Shown here: in pieces, positions 37,784 to 50,285 of the stretch
How positions within the stretch are numbered: position 1 is the first letter of the stretch
How the letters are laid out: each line of letters begins with the position of its first letter
Source: Brevipalpus yothersi
Lineage: Eukaryota; Arthropoda; Arachnida; Trombidiformes; Tenuipalpidae
Reading direction: 5' to 3'
Assembly (NCBI GenBank): GCA_003956705.1
Contig: QZCP01000071.1
Location: forward strand, 1-64,000
DNA: 64,000 bases
Made by a program: the position numbers and the translations under genes
Notes under the pieces: model-generated
What the model saw: the letters and a program-made list of their open reading frames with translations, nothing else
What the model was told of the DNA's origin: nothing
The model's database searches: none

Positions 37784-39391
37784 CTCGTTTTGTTGTTCAA
37801 AAAATCACTCAAATTGATGAAAAAATCACTTATCAAGCAAACCTATCACGTAGTAGTAAAAACTCCAAGAAATTCACTCATAGACAGATAGAATCAATGT
37901 TTCAATTTCGAAGAATCGCTCTACTCATCAATAAGATAAAAGGAGAAAGATATCTGTTTGCTATGCGTTTACACGTTACGTAATGAGGATATTTCACGTT
38001 TGCTTCTGTCAAGTTGAGATGAGAGAATGAAAAAAGAAAAAAAGAGAGAAAGAGAGAAAGAGAGAAAGAGAGAGATGATGTCTCTCCTCTTTGCTCTTCT
38101 TACACATGGATCACGTCAGCGATGGGAACGTAGAATGGAAAAAAGTCTAGCATACTCGCTTGATGAGAAGATAAACATTAAATTGTACATAGTACATAAT
38201 GCTCATCTCTGGCAACATACAATGTAATTGGGATCAACTGTACCCGCTGTCATTGCAGAGAGTTCTCGTCTCTCTCTCTCTCTCTTCTCCATCATTTAAC
38301 TTTTGGAGCGAGCTCTCGAGTTTGTTCTCATTTATTTCTCTTGGATCTCAATAATACTTTGACAGTTGGTGAATTGAAATGGTAAAGATTAATAATTTCC
38401 GCTAGGAATAATTAGTTGATATCAACAAGTTTCATTTGGTGTAGAAATCAGTCTAATTTTTCACAATCAATGTTATGCATAATCAGGGTAAAGGTCAAAT
38501 TTTCCACTGACAATGATGATCTATATTTAGTTCGCCTCAATTTATCGTTCAACTCTCATCGAATTGCATGAACTTGACTCCAAACAGCAGAGATTTGCGC
38601 TGTTCGTTGAAAAATTTTATCTTCCACTCGTGTACGATTATCAAATAGTGAATCTATCTGATTATTGACTAGGATCGTGAATTAGCTTGAAGATCTATCT
38701 TGAAGAGAAAAGAACTGAGTTTTTTTATTCTGTTCGGTGAGCATTCTGAAAGATTTGACGAATTTTCTCTCAAACTATAACAAAAATCAATGGAAAAATA
38801 ATTGTTTTTCAAAAGTTTCGATCAAAAAATGCGATTCGAAGACTTGAAATTCTGATCTTATTTACTTGAAGAATTGTTTCCTGTCTGCGAAGTGATCACG
38901 GATGGCAATTGAATCCCTCCTCATTGATATCAAAAATTTTCCCACAAGCTATTGATGAATAGTGAAGTTCGAATCTGTGCTTGCAGAAGAGCTCTTCTGG
39001 AAGCTCACAATAATTCGAAAATTGTAATTTGAAATGGACACTCGAGCACTAACCAATGTCCAATCTATGAAAGAAAAAGCTTGGTTGTTATAATGAGCGA
39101 TCATACTATGACCAGGGAGTATCGTTTGATCAAATATAACGTCCCAGCGCAAGATCATAGATGAGCAATAGAATTGATGCCACAGTCATTATAATGTATG
39201 AGTCCTTTGTGAAAATTACTCTTTCAGCTCTGTGGACTATAAGGCCTCTACCATCTAATCAGCATCCAGGATAAAAGGGTTTGGTTGGAAAATTTATTTT
39301 AAGAGATTTGATGAATAACTGTAAAATATGAAAAATCTAGATAATCCATTCAATAAAACATTTTGATGATAACATAGTATCAAAATTGGGG
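37784..39391. other. intergenic between two minus-strand genes
   Basis: Holds the upstream region of sorbitol dehydrogenase, a purine-rich patch (38027-38075), a CT tract (38270-38285), and the 3' flank of the UPRT homologue. A 69-codon minus-strand frame at 38949-39158 is not recognised. No convincing additional gene was found. Confidence 0.55.
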
Positions 39392-40158
39392 TCAATCAGT
39401 TCCAAAATACTTCTGTCCGAAATGATTTGGTGCGACTGGGTGTATTTCCGTTGTTAAAACTGTCATCTTGGGAAATCTTTTTGTCACCATCTGAGCGGCT
39501 ATGGATTAGAAATATCACATCAGGCCCAATAGAATAGAATATAAATTTCTTGGAACCTCACCTGAAGGTGTACAGAACAGATTGAGCAATATAATTTTGG
39601 TTTCATCCACACCATGATCTTTAAGAACTTTCACTGATTTGATCACAGTGTTACCAGTGCTCATAATAGGATACATTAACAGAACTCTTCGCTTCGAAAT
39701 ATCATCAGGAAACTTGGCATAAAGAACTCTAGCCTCATGAGTGTCTTCATCTGATTTGATCAATATTTTTCCGATTCTAATGGAACGACATACCTGGAAA
39801 ATGTTAAATTGCAGATTACTATGAGCTTTACAGATGAACTTTCAATACTTACATCTCGCAAACCTTGTTCCATTGCTTCACCAGAACGAACTATACTAAC
39901 ACCACAATTTCCTTTCACAAACCTTAGCCCCTTATAAGTTTCACCGGTTGGTGTAGTGATCTCGGTTTCCTCGTAGGGAAGTAGATTGAGTCCTTCCTCG
40001 ACCACTAATCGAATTAATCGATCAGCATTGAATACAAAATCACTTCTTGTCGTATTTCGATCTCTGATGACCGTTTGTAGTTCTCGAATGAGATCGTTAA
40101 TTGGAATGATCCTAAAATTTGAGCCATAATCTATCACAGGTTGTCCGTTGGTTACCAT
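39392..40158 (-). CDS. UPRT: uracil phosphoribosyltransferase homologue (metazoan type)
   Basis: Homologue of metazoan UPRT, in the type I phosphoribosyltransferase fold related to enzymes that turn uracil and PRPP into UMP. Three exons, 40158-39853, 39793-39562 and 39498-39392, join in phases 0 and 1 to give 214 residues. This equals the catalytic domain of the longer (309-residue) human protein without its N-terminal extension. Diagnostic segments: RFVKGNCGVSIVRSGEAMEQ, ARVLYAKFPDDI, the PRPP-loop region VLLMYPIMSTGNTV, and the C-terminus EIHPVAPNHFGQKYFGTD, nearly as in vertebrates. The PRPP loop reads YPIMSTGNT where microbial UPRTs have a DPMLATGGS-type loop, as in other animals. Whether animal UPRT is enzymatically active is questionable, so salvage function is not assured. 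It lies head to head with the SREK1IP1-like gene. Confidence 0.95.
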
Positions 40159-41089
40159 TATAATCGATAAAAACAGAACGTCTATTCGAATGCAATCGTA
40201 AGAATTAAAAAGTGACCAGAATCATACACGAAATTGATGATTTCCAAACGAAGTATTATTTCTAAGGCTTGAAAGATGATGATGAAGAAAAGTTTCAAAT
40301 GATCAAAAATCACGATCAACAACAATCTTTATAATATCTACAAACATGTGGTATTCATCTTGACTGTAAAAGAGAGAAACAATAAATTTCATTATAATCA
40401 CAAAAGTGCCCACAATATCAAGCCAATGTACACTCACATATGGCCATCACAAATGATGATCAAGATGAATAATTAAGACTAAACAATGATATTTCGATGG
40501 CACATTGAATATGAAGAGAGGAAAAAAATCAAACAGAAAAGTCTTCAACTTCGATCAACACTCTTTGCAAAATTTGCTCAAATTGCTCTGTGATTCACAC
40601 ACACACACACACTTAAGCTAGATCGACCGATTGGCAGTTAACACATGATAACCATCAGCACTTCATCTTGTCTTTGACCATTCCACACAAGTCGATGTCC
40701 TCTTTTTCTCTCTTCTTCAATCATCCCAACATCATCATTCCAACATCAACCGAATCTCGAGTCATTAGACTTTGGAATGTTGCTGCTGTATTGCAAAGTT
40801 TGTTTACACTTTTCTTTGCCCAATCAGAAGTAAGCAATAAAAAGTTCAATTTTTTGCTTCCTCACTTGAGAACACGATAACTGATAAAAATTGATTGATA
40901 ATTGTTTATTACATTGTATTATTAATTTTAAAGTGTGTTTGTAGCCGGTATTGATTTGGGTGTGAATTAAGTTGATAAGTGACACTGTGTTGAAACAACT
41001 GTGGTATTATTCGGTGTGTGTGTTTGTATATGTGGATGTTTGATCTTTGGTGGTAAAATATTTTCCATTCAATCATTTACATTACGAGA
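40159..41089. promoter_or_regulatory. shared head-to-head upstream region
   Basis: 931 bp separate the start codons of the divergently oriented UPRT (-) and SREK1IP1-like (+) genes, so both promoters must lie here. It contains a CA tract at 40598-40613. A second open frame at 40668-40880 is not supported as a gene. No TATA box can be assigned with confidence. Confidence 0.5.
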
Positions 41090-42327
41090 ATGGATTCATC
41101 ATTGAAAGGTGAGAACTGATTGGTTAAATGATATCATAGGTAACACAGTTCGTGGTGATAAGCAGAACGATCATTTCAAGAACGATATTATGGCTTACAT
41201 TGATAATCATTATGCGAAGGAAATGATGATGGTCATTAAGAGATGATTGAAGATTGTTCAATGACTGATTATGATTATGATTTCATCATCTGTGTATATG
41301 TGTGTGTGTGCCTTGGATGGCTTATTTCCAATTCTTTTATTTAATTTTCTTCTCTTTTCTTCCTTCTCAGACGTTTTGGCAAAGTTGTTGGATGAAAAAT
41401 CTCATAGTTCAAGACCAGGATGCAGGAAATGTGGTTACCCAGGCCACTTCTCGTATCAATGTAGGAACGATGTGAAACTGAATCAAAAAGGAACACTTCT
41501 CAACGCAAGCCGGGCAGCTCAAGAAGCTGAAGAAGAGAAAGAGAAAGTCCAAATGGCATCAATTGAATCAAGAAGTATTCCCCCATCTGTAGCTCTATCA
41601 TCGAGTGCCTTCAAAAATCCCAATATGATTCCTATCACAACCAAGTGAGTGATGTTTGATCATTTATTCATTTTTATCAGAGTCTATCATGATAATGATA
41701 ATGATTATTAACTCATGAATTTTCCTTCTTCACAGACCTCCAGCTCTCTCAGAGGCAAATTCACTCAAGCAAAAGTCCACATCGGAATCAAAAGAACGCT
41801 CACATAAACACAAATCTCATCATCGGAAGGAGAAAAAACGGAGTAAAAAGAAAAAGGACAAAAGGAAGAGATCCAAACGGTCAAATTCTCATCATAAATC
41901 AAGAGATAACAGTTCAGATTCGGATTCAGATAGCTCCTCAGAATCGTAAGTAGCTCATCAGTTGACGTTTCTATTCACACTCACGGATCCTTTTTGTTTC
42001 AGTGATGCAAAACAAGAGTCACGCCGGAAGCTTTCAAGTTCTTCGAAAAAACCAAGAAGGAGTAGAAGTTCTAGTCCTAAGCGGTCTAAGCGGACAAAAG
42101 AAACTAAACGATCAAGATCCAGCGATGATTCGCCGAAAGAATCTAGAAGATCAAGATCTCGACGATCCAGAGATCGTCATTCTCGAGGAAGAAACATGGA
42201 TGGACTGAGAGAAAAACTTCCTTACAAAAGACACAGCTCACCAAGTTGCTCTCCTGAAACACTTGAACCTCGTATTCACCATTCATCAATACAATCAGAA
42301 ATCAAGAAGGGCAAAGATCGCTCTTGA
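41090..42327 (+). CDS. SREK1IP1: SREK1IP1-like zinc-knuckle SR protein
   Basis: Likely splicing-associated nuclear protein, orthologous in layout to SREK1-interacting protein 1. Four exons, 41090-41108, 41371-41644, 41736-41945 and 42003-42327, join in phases 1, 2 and 2 and encode 275 residues. The first exon gives MDSSLK. A single CCHC zinc knuckle, CRKCGYPGHFSYQCRN, is nearly identical to the human one (GCKKCGYPGHLTFECRN). A Glu/Lys-rich stretch (EAEEEKEKVQ) follows, then Lys/His/Ser-rich sequence, and finally an Arg-Ser domain with many RS dipeptides (about residues 170-250), typical of proteins recruited to splicing complexes. It is longer than the 155-residue human protein, with the extra length mostly in the RS domain. 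A partial alternative is another CCHC/RS splicing protein, but the knuckle context is specific. Confidence 0.9.
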
Positions 42328-42929
42328 CATTGACTCACAGTTTTAGATTCTTACTCTTGAACTCTACTCATGTAAGAAACAATTTCTTCCTCTTGATAAG
42401 CTTACTTTCATCGAGTAGGGAGTAATATTTTTTATCTTTCCTTAATTCTACTCGGTAATTTTTTGGCGATCACTTCTTAAACTATTTTCTACTTTATACA
42501 CTGTTTATATTGAGTCCAATCTGGACCTCCGTCTATTCAGAGAGTATTTACCTATGTCCATCGCTGACACCCTTAAGAAATCAATCGTATCAAACGGGAA
42601 ATCAAGATTGAAATTGCCCCCAGTTGAAGGAGAACGAGCTGATCCTCAGCACATTACAATCTCAGAAAATACGAGAATAAGATTTGATGTTTATAACATT
42701 CATCTCTACTGATTGTATCGATTTTTTCCTCAAGAACATCAAATAGAATTTCATAAAAATAAAAATGAAATTCAAGTTTTGAACGAATACCATCTGAATC
42801 CAGAAAACTCTGGAAATGGATCATTTATTTAATTCCGTGAGAAATGAGAAACCGTTAGTTTGACCAATGCTCGATGAGTGTGCAGCTTCGGAATACTCTC
42901 ATTTTTAAACGTTATACATGTATAAACAG
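42328..42929. other. convergent 3' intergenic region
   Basis: About 600 bp of AT-rich sequence between the stops of two convergent genes, presumably holding both 3' UTRs. Nothing else was recognised. Confidence 0.55.
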
Positions 42930-43896
42930 TTATATAGTTTCTTGAATGGTTGGCACTAATGCTCTTGAGTTCCTACAGCCTGTACCCAGTCCATCTTCAT
43001 CATCTGATAGATCATACCATGCTCTGGTAGCATTTTTTCGTCGTCTCAAATTACGAGAGCTTCGTGATCCATGCTTTTTTTCATACAAATTTCGCCTATG
43101 ATGATGAATGGCAGAGGATATCACCGCAGGTTTAGTGATTTGTAGACTTGAATTCTCTGGTATCACTTGATCGTGCAACTTGATGGGTGTAAGTTCCTTT
43201 ATTTTGGCTTTCTTAACTGACTTGAGACTGAAAAAACTTTTCGGTAGAATACCGGCTTCATGGATCGAATCATTTGTGTTGTTATTATCGGAACCAGAGC
43301 CATTTGGTATCACTTGAGCAATCGGAGATAGCGAAGATGATGACTTTACGCTCTGATCGCTGCCAGTGCCACAGTCTTTTAGTACAATCTTTTCCAATAA
43401 TGGCTCAGAGGCGATGAATTGTGTTGGTGATTGTCCATTTCCTTTGGATGATGACGAATACACATCGTCATAGTCTCGACTTGAGCCATTTTCCCGAGAA
43501 TTGAAAGCATTTTCTTCACAGTTCCTGGCATCAAGTGTGAATTGAGTATTTGGATGAGCTGGAGAGAGAAAATTCAAAGATTTTTGCATGAATTAGATTC
43601 ATCAGTGGAAAGAAGCTCTCTCTTCAAGAAATTTGTGCAAAGAGAGAGAGAATCTTTTTCATGGCAAAGTTTTGCTACTTTCAATCGGAAGATGGGAAGA
43701 TCATAACTCATTCAACTGTTCAATTCGACCATTTTTTTCCCAGATAGTTTTATGTGAACAATTTTTCAGATTTCTTTTCCTCTCTACTGATTTGACATTC
43801 AGGTGTTGGAACGTATGCTTCATGTCAATAATTTTCACATCGATTGGGAAAAAGGTGAATGTTACCCAAGAGGCTCAAAAATTCTTTTGTCAATGG

Positions 43897-43945
<49 letters not shown>

Positions 43946-45995
43946 TTGATTCTATCTGCATCAGAATAACACTCTCTCTCTCTCTCTTCTCCATCTCTTC
44001 AATTGCCCGAGGGTAGCCAGAAGAAAAGTACAAAATGCATACAGTAATTACCTTCACTTGCTGGGAGCGTTGATGATAGGCCTGTCAGAGCCTTTGGCAA
44101 ATCTGGAGATGATGAACTTTTATACGATGGAATGGATGCTGTTGTTGTTTTAACAGCATGCTGTGTAACAGTCGATTGTGGATGATGATGATGATGATCA
44201 GAAGTCGATTGACTTGTTGATTCTAGCCGATTGGCAGTGTTATTATCATTGCCAGCATGGCAAGATGAAGATGGCCCGGACGAAGAGGTTGACATTCTTG
44301 ATTCCAGCCCATCACAGCTTGATGGCCCACAGTTGGGATCATTTTTTGTACTCATTGAATTGCTATCGGCATTACAATTTGGATTCATCTTACTATGACT
44401 AGAATCACTTACACACTGTGATGGATGGGATGGATGATGATTGCGATGGGATGTTGATGTTGGCGATTTGATGGGTGAAGAAGTAGATGATGAAGAATTG
44501 GGCAATGAATTATATTCCGCTTCATTCCAATCACTACTGGTAATTAAACTTGATTTTGAGCCACTCTTATGTCGAAAAATTGAATGTGGCATCCATTTTT
44601 TGAGCAAAAATTTGGAAAGTTTCGATTTTTTTTCACCATCAACCACAGTGTCAGCCTCCTTATTTCCGGTTACCTGTTCACCATTATAACACATCACACC
44701 GGATCCATCGAGAATTGCAGTTGTCCGTTGATGGTGATGTTGTCGTGATGAGGATAATTGCTGTTGGGCTTCTTGCAGTTGTTGATCAGAATGTCCATCT
44801 GATCGATACACTTCTCTTGGCTGATTACAGCTATCGGGCAGAGGATGTGCCGGTTTACCTCTTCGAAATGTAAGATTTTCCGAAAAATTAATGGATGCTG
44901 GAAGATAACATTCCAATGAATCATCTGGATCATCATAATCTTTGAAATCTACATCATCTAAACATTGTTCATCATCTAATATTTGTAAGGCACTCTCAGA
45001 ATTATGAGTATCAGAATTATTTGGATGATCCCTTTTGGTGATCATTTTTCGTCTTGTACTTTGTTGTTGTTGCTGATGCTGTTGGTGTGATTGACTAATT
45101 GACACAGATCCGGTCACAGTTGATCCAATTAATGAGCTAGATGAATTACAATTTTCTTTACCACGACCAGTACGCTGAGCATGAGAAGATATTGGCATCA
45201 AGGTTTGACATATTTCACTTGCCGAATCAAGAACACTACTACTACTACCGGGTCCCGAAGGTAGACGATTCAAAGTTTTCACCCGATGATTGACTATATG
45301 GGAAGGTATCAGATCAGATAGGCCACTTCGACGTGACATGGGACCTTTGATCAGATCGAGTGCATGATTGGATAAACGATATGTGCCGGTATTACTACAG
45401 CCACTATTACTGTGGGAAATATTACGGAGGGTTGAAAAATCATTATAAAAATCACGATGATTATTATGGTGTAATTTAAATCCTTTGGTGGACATTGTAT
45501 CTCGATGTAGCCCGGGAAATGTATCCGACATCAGTCGATCATTGGCCATAAAAGATGATGCATTGGGAAAAACACGTGAAAAATGAGATTGAACCACACT
45601 CAATGGACTTCTTTTGGCCATTCCTCTCATCAGTAAACTTTTCATTTTACATTGTTTCCATTTTCTTTCGATTGTTTCAGTTTTCACCCGAAAATAGCCA
45701 ATATCCATATCTGGTCCAATAACAGAATCACTTTTACAAAGTTTCAATAGCTCATTGAAACACTTTTCCAACTCTGAATATTCACTTCCATAGCTGAAAA
45801 CAAGAGGATATCATTTTCAATTAACGAACTCGAAAACGTATCAAGGAAAAAGTTTCATGCTCATTTCAAAACTTTTCACTCTACTTACTGGAGAAGTTCA
45901 GTTTCCAGAGCTATATTTTCTTCTGCCAAAGAAAGACACACTTCTAATGCAGCAAAATAATCCATATATTCTTTGAATCCATTTATATTGGCCAT
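42930..45995 (-). CDS. unrecognised 825-residue Ser-rich protein
   Basis: Three minus-strand exons, 45995-45889, 45793-44052 and 43558-42930, join in phases 2 and 1 with consensus donors (GTAAGT, GTAATT) and CAG acceptors. The start ATG at 45995 gives MANINGFKEYMDYFAALEVC. Residues 1-110 look helical and evenly composed (SLAEENIALETELL, ELEKCFNELLKLCK, IERKWKQCKMKSLLMRG), like a small globular or coiled domain. The rest is disordered: a Gln run (near 45065), acidic DD clusters near 44895-44970, a His run (near 44190), long Ser-rich tracts, and a basic C-terminal motif SRNLRRRKNATRAWYDLSDD. There is no signal peptide or transmembrane segment. I do not recognise the family. The unbroken coding and conserved-looking ends argue that the gene is real; a cytoskeletal or signalling scaffold is a guess from composition only. 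A GA tract lies in the second intron. Confidence 0.8.
43901..43935. repeat. (GA)n tract in intron
   Basis: 35 bp of AG dinucleotides in the 493-bp second intron (43559-44051) of the unrecognised minus-strand gene, followed by a short CT run near 43972-43987 that could pair with it. Confidence 0.93.
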
Positions 45996-48291
45996 GTTCT
46001 TGGCCCTACACACACACGCTTGTGTATGAGCCGAACAATCAACAGTCACTCAAAAACTTGACACGATATTCAATCAAAATTTTCACCATGAATGGCTACA
46101 ATAATGTGAAATTATTGCGCATAACAAAGTTACTAATCAAAAAAAGAATCGATAGATCAATAAAAAACACACACACACAATCATGTATGTAAATATTTTA
46201 GAAACTTCACAAATACAAGAAATGAGAAGAAGAAGAAAAAGAAGAAGTTACCAGTCAAGGAACTCACATCGAAACTGAGCCGCTCACTTTGGAGCTACCG
46301 GAGTATTGCTGTTCACCGATTGGCCTGAAGGGCCAAAATTTTTCGGGTTGCTTGATTACAGCCTCACCGTGCAGGTAGCTCAGGTAGCTTAAGTTTACGC
46401 CTCATCTTTCATCCTCATTGGATTGCGTTCTGAATCTGAGCCGACTTTTTTTTTGCTTGTCCTAAACTGGCCTTGCTAGTAAGCAAGTGAGAGAGAAGAA
46501 GAGAGAGACCAGAACCGAAAAAAAGCTCAAGTCAACCGAGGCAAGGTTGCAAGGGAAAAAAACTATCGAAAGCGTCTCTCTTACTGATTCAACCACAGAT
46601 GATGGGCTTTTGTGTTAGGCTTGGCTTTGCACGGTCTGAAAGTTGATTTAGCTGGGCTCTCAATTTACAGCATTTGATAGGTTGGGCTGGGAACAAATTA
46701 TTTGCCCTCAAGAATCGCTGGGGCCAAGATTGTTCTTTTTTTGGAGGTTTTAGCATTTGGGAAATAAATTTTTCTTTCCTCGCTGGACACTAGTGTGAGT
46801 TCTGAATTGGAATGCTGCAGCCATCTCGTTCAAAGTTTCGAGACCAATTTTGGGACCTTTTTCAGATTGTGATAATCGCCGATAATTTGGGTTGCAACTA
46901 CTGTAGCTGAAAAAAATCTTAGCCTTTACAAAAAAATTTGCAAAATTTAGTATCAATCAGTAGACTTCTTTACGGACAAGTGAAAAATTTACTCCCCTGA
47001 TGGATCTTGGGCCATTTGAGAATAGTTAAATTCTTAGTGAAAAGATTTGAGACTAACAAGTAAGTTTACGTCCATAATCAGATTAAGAGATAATTTTCCT
47101 AATTTTCTGTATTGGCTGGAATCAGTTCTCAGCTACTTATTCTAGAAGTGGAAAAATTTCTTCCCTCTTAGGTATCTATTGGACAAACTTCGAGAAAAAT
47201 CAGCTTAAGATTAACAAACACAAGCTCTCACACGATGAGAATTCGATTGAGAGAGGAGGGCGGCATCTCCAAATATATTCCGAGAAAATAATAAATAATG
47301 AATAAATTTTAAGTCGACTAGTCGAATAAATAATAGTCTAACAAGACATTTCCCAATTCTCATCGACTAATACAAAATCGGCCCTCTACACCATGCCAAC
47401 ATGTATATTCTCCGTAACCTTCGACCTGGCTTCTAGTCTTACCAATAAAAGTTAGAAACCTTGAAAATGCAAGTGCAAAGATTGAACAGACACACACAGA
47501 AAATCTTACCCAAATTTTGATGATACTTGCTCTCAAGGTCTCTCTTTCTTTCCTTAACAAGTCCCAAAAAAAAGTTCGATAAAAAACCTTGTTGACCTGA
47601 TGCGGTCTCAAAAGATGGCAGCAAGCCTATCTCAACAGATACAGAGGGCACTTCAAAACGCTTTCTATCTTAACTTTTGCTCTCTCTCTCGAATTTCGTT
47701 TGCTCCCTTCAAAAAAAAATCACTTTCTCATCTCAAGTTTTAAGGTCCAGAATTTTTGAAAGTAAACTTCAGAACTTTTTCGACCACGATTAGAGACACT
47801 CATTTGTGTGTCTCTCATACAAATAATATTTAAGTATAGTTCTGTAGGAAATATTTATCCCTAATATATAAATTGTGTATCTCTCAAGTATTGTCATTCA
47901 TTACAGCTCACTCTTCGAGTCAAGTATAGTCGTCAAGTGATAACATCACTACTACTTGTAATTGAAAAAAAGTTAATTCAAAGAGTATTCGAAAAAATTT
48001 GAACTTGAATTTTTCTACCTATTTTTTTGTGGATATACATAATTCTTTGGAAGCTTTCCGACTGCAAAAGGTGTTCAACATCGATATTCAGTAGATTTAT
48101 CTTCTCGAATAATCATTTCGAATCGGTGTGATCTCTAATCGAGAGTGTGATTCCCTCGAACACATCAGTCGATAATCAACTGATCATTTTCAAATAGCTT
48201 GTGTGTTTGTTGTGTTGTGATTTTTAATTTTGCCGATATTGTGCGTTTGGATTAATCCGAACACACATACGCATCATTTTAGTAAAGCCAA
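45996..48291. promoter_or_regulatory. divergent upstream region of two genes
   Basis: 2.3 kb separate the start codons of the unrecognised minus-strand gene and the NRARP-like gene, so both promoters lie here. The part at 46270-46420 is less AT-rich and contains an inverted CCAAT core (CGATTGGCC) and two CAGGTAG heptamers. I saw no open frame with family resemblance. Confidence 0.5.
46372..46387 (+). promoter_or_regulatory. tandem CAGGTAG motifs
   Basis: Two perfect CAGGTAG heptamers with a 2-bp spacer lie about 380 bp upstream of the minus-strand gene start. CAGGTAG is the Zelda/TAGteam consensus of Drosophila early zygotic enhancers. Function in this organism is inferred only from the match. 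Confidence 0.3.
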
Positions 48292-49377
48292 ATGATTACT
48301 GAAAATTCGTGCAGTAATATGAAGATTAAAACGGAAATTGTGTCGGACGATGAGAATTGTGATCAAAATAATAACAATCAAGGCTATAACAATAATCATG
48401 GTGATAATAATTGTGAGCGCGATTATGCCAAAATAGCGGAAAATAGAGCTGCAACCGCTCGCAAATTGTTGTCTATAATCAAGAAGGGTGATTTTGATGA
48501 ACTTGTTTTGATGTTAAATACTAAGCCCGATCTTAATGTTTTCATTAACGGACAAACTGCATTACACCATTGTCTCTTACTAGGTATGTATCACTATACT
48601 CCATGCTTAAAACTTTGCATTCATCATAATTCATTTTCTTCTCCAACATCTACTCTTGAAAAAAATTCTCCGAACTATCTTCTCAATTTTTCTAATGAAA
48701 TCCAACGATTTCTAATGAAATCTGATGATCTATTCGTCATCTTTACTCATGTCTATCAATAGACTAGTGAGAGGGTTTCCCTTTCGATTGCATGTTATGC
48801 TGAAATCTCTCTACTTGTGTAGGCATTTTCTATCATGAAGATGATCTTCTTTCCATCATCTTTCGCTCATTTAATGTGATGATATCATGATAAACCTTTG
48901 CATCATCTTTCCTTCATGAACGCGTCCGACTGGCGCCGCTATATTGAATATGATATCAAATAACTTCCTCACTTGGCTTACAATTGATAGAATCTCAACG
49001 GTACCAATAGTCTTGAAAGTTCATGATACATATTGTGTTTAGAATATTTTCATTGTGAACTACTTTTGCTCTCGGATAATATCTTTAGAGAAAACGTTTT
49101 TTTGTCTTGTGATCTCTCTCTCTCGAACTTTTTCCATCTTGACCAAATGAATATCAAGCATTGGAATTTAATTCTAATCATTTTCTCTTTCTTCTTATGA
49201 TCTACTTTCATTCCAGGAAGAGACGTAAGCTGGTGTCAGCAATTAGTTAGCAATGGTGCTAATCCAAATCTTTGTAATCAAGATGGTTGGCATCCACTCC
49301 ATTTGGCAGCTTATAAGGGACTCACAGAATCGTTAACATATCTGATTACATGCAATCGAAAAGTATTCGATGAATGA
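48292..49377 (+). CDS. NRARP: NRARP-like ankyrin-repeat protein (Notch feedback)
   Basis: Homologue of Notch-regulated ankyrin repeat protein, which in vertebrates binds the Notch intracellular domain-CSL complex, promotes loss of the Notch intracellular domain, and is itself a Notch target. Two exons, 48292-48583 and 49217-49377, join in phase 1 to give 150 residues (human 114). Residues about 15-50 are an added Asn/Asp/Glu-rich extension absent from human NRARP. The core aligns closely with human: NGQTALHHCLLLG, then SNGANPNLCNQDGWHPLHLAAYKG (human GADIRLANRDGWSALHIAAFGG) and a C-terminal LTYLITCNRK (human VLYLITKAKY). The ankyrin signature Trp-x-x-Leu-His is clear. Other small ankyrin proteins are possible, but the DGW motif and the YLIT end are specific. 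The 633-bp intron appears featureless. The gene is followed by 12 kb without a clear gene. Confidence 0.87.
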
Positions 49378-49774
49378 TCAGTGTTTTCCATGAACACGTG
49401 AAAAGAATGGAATCAGCATCATGTTCAAATCTCAATAATGATGATGGTGATCATAATCATTTTTATTTCTCTTTCACTCTCCATCTTCCTACTTCTCCTT
49501 CTTCTTTTCTCAAATGAAACGAATATTATCTGTACAAATTCAAGTGTCAACAAGTTTTCGATGCAAATGAAAAAGTGGTCGAATTGTGATGTGATATGAT
49601 GTGATGTGAGAAGGAGAGAAGAGAAGATGATTACTAATTGAGAGTTAGATTCTCAATTGTTAACCTCATCCTGGATGTGAATTTGCTAATACACATTATG
49701 TGCACCATAACATGTGATGATTTCTATCACCTTCCATGTGCTGCTATTAGAGAATGATTTTTGGTGGTCATTGA

Positions 49775-50285
49775 TGATCAATGCTATGGCGATCCTTCGA
49801 TCCGGATCATCATCACGGTAATGGTGGGAAATTGTTGTTTTGGAATTTGGTGAAAATTTATCAGCCATCAAAATTCTCATCGCAGCATCACAACGTTGAG
49901 CGTTTCTCATCCCAATATCTACAATTTGTCTCCCATCATCAAACTTTCCTCCACAGCCGTAGGCCATCCTGGATGAATTTACTTTTTCTCCCTCTTCACC
50001 TCTCATCTTCTCTCTCTCTCTTCCTTCCATCCTCATCTTCAATCAACATCATTCCTCTATCTTTCTCACCATCATCTTCGTTGACTAGCTTTCCCTTAAC
50101 TTATCGGTTTGAGCATTTTCACTCTCGCTCAAGCCGTATCGTTGTTGTCCTTATCATTCGTCTCTCTTTCTCTTTTTTTCCCTTTTTTCTTTCATTGCGT
50201 CTCTGTCGATAACCTTAACGATGGTTATATCTGTACAAATAAGCAAATCCTATGTAAAAAAATTAAATGTGTACACAATCATCGA
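49775..50285 (-). repeat. dispersed repeat, copy 1, minus orientation
   Basis: Read on the minus strand this block aligns along most of its length with 56000-56455. Shared blocks include ATGGCCTACGG, GGGAGACAAATTGT, GCTGCGATGAGAATTTTGAT and GATGATGATCCGGAT. Edges are approximate. This copy keeps an open minus-strand frame ending at 49686, starting MAYGCGGKFDDGRQIVD in the repeat, and has 27 bp that copy 2 lacks. Confidence 0.8.

Noticed and set aside
38949..39158. 69-codon minus-strand frame between sorbitol dehydrogenase and UPRT
   Set aside because: No family match and no splice support.
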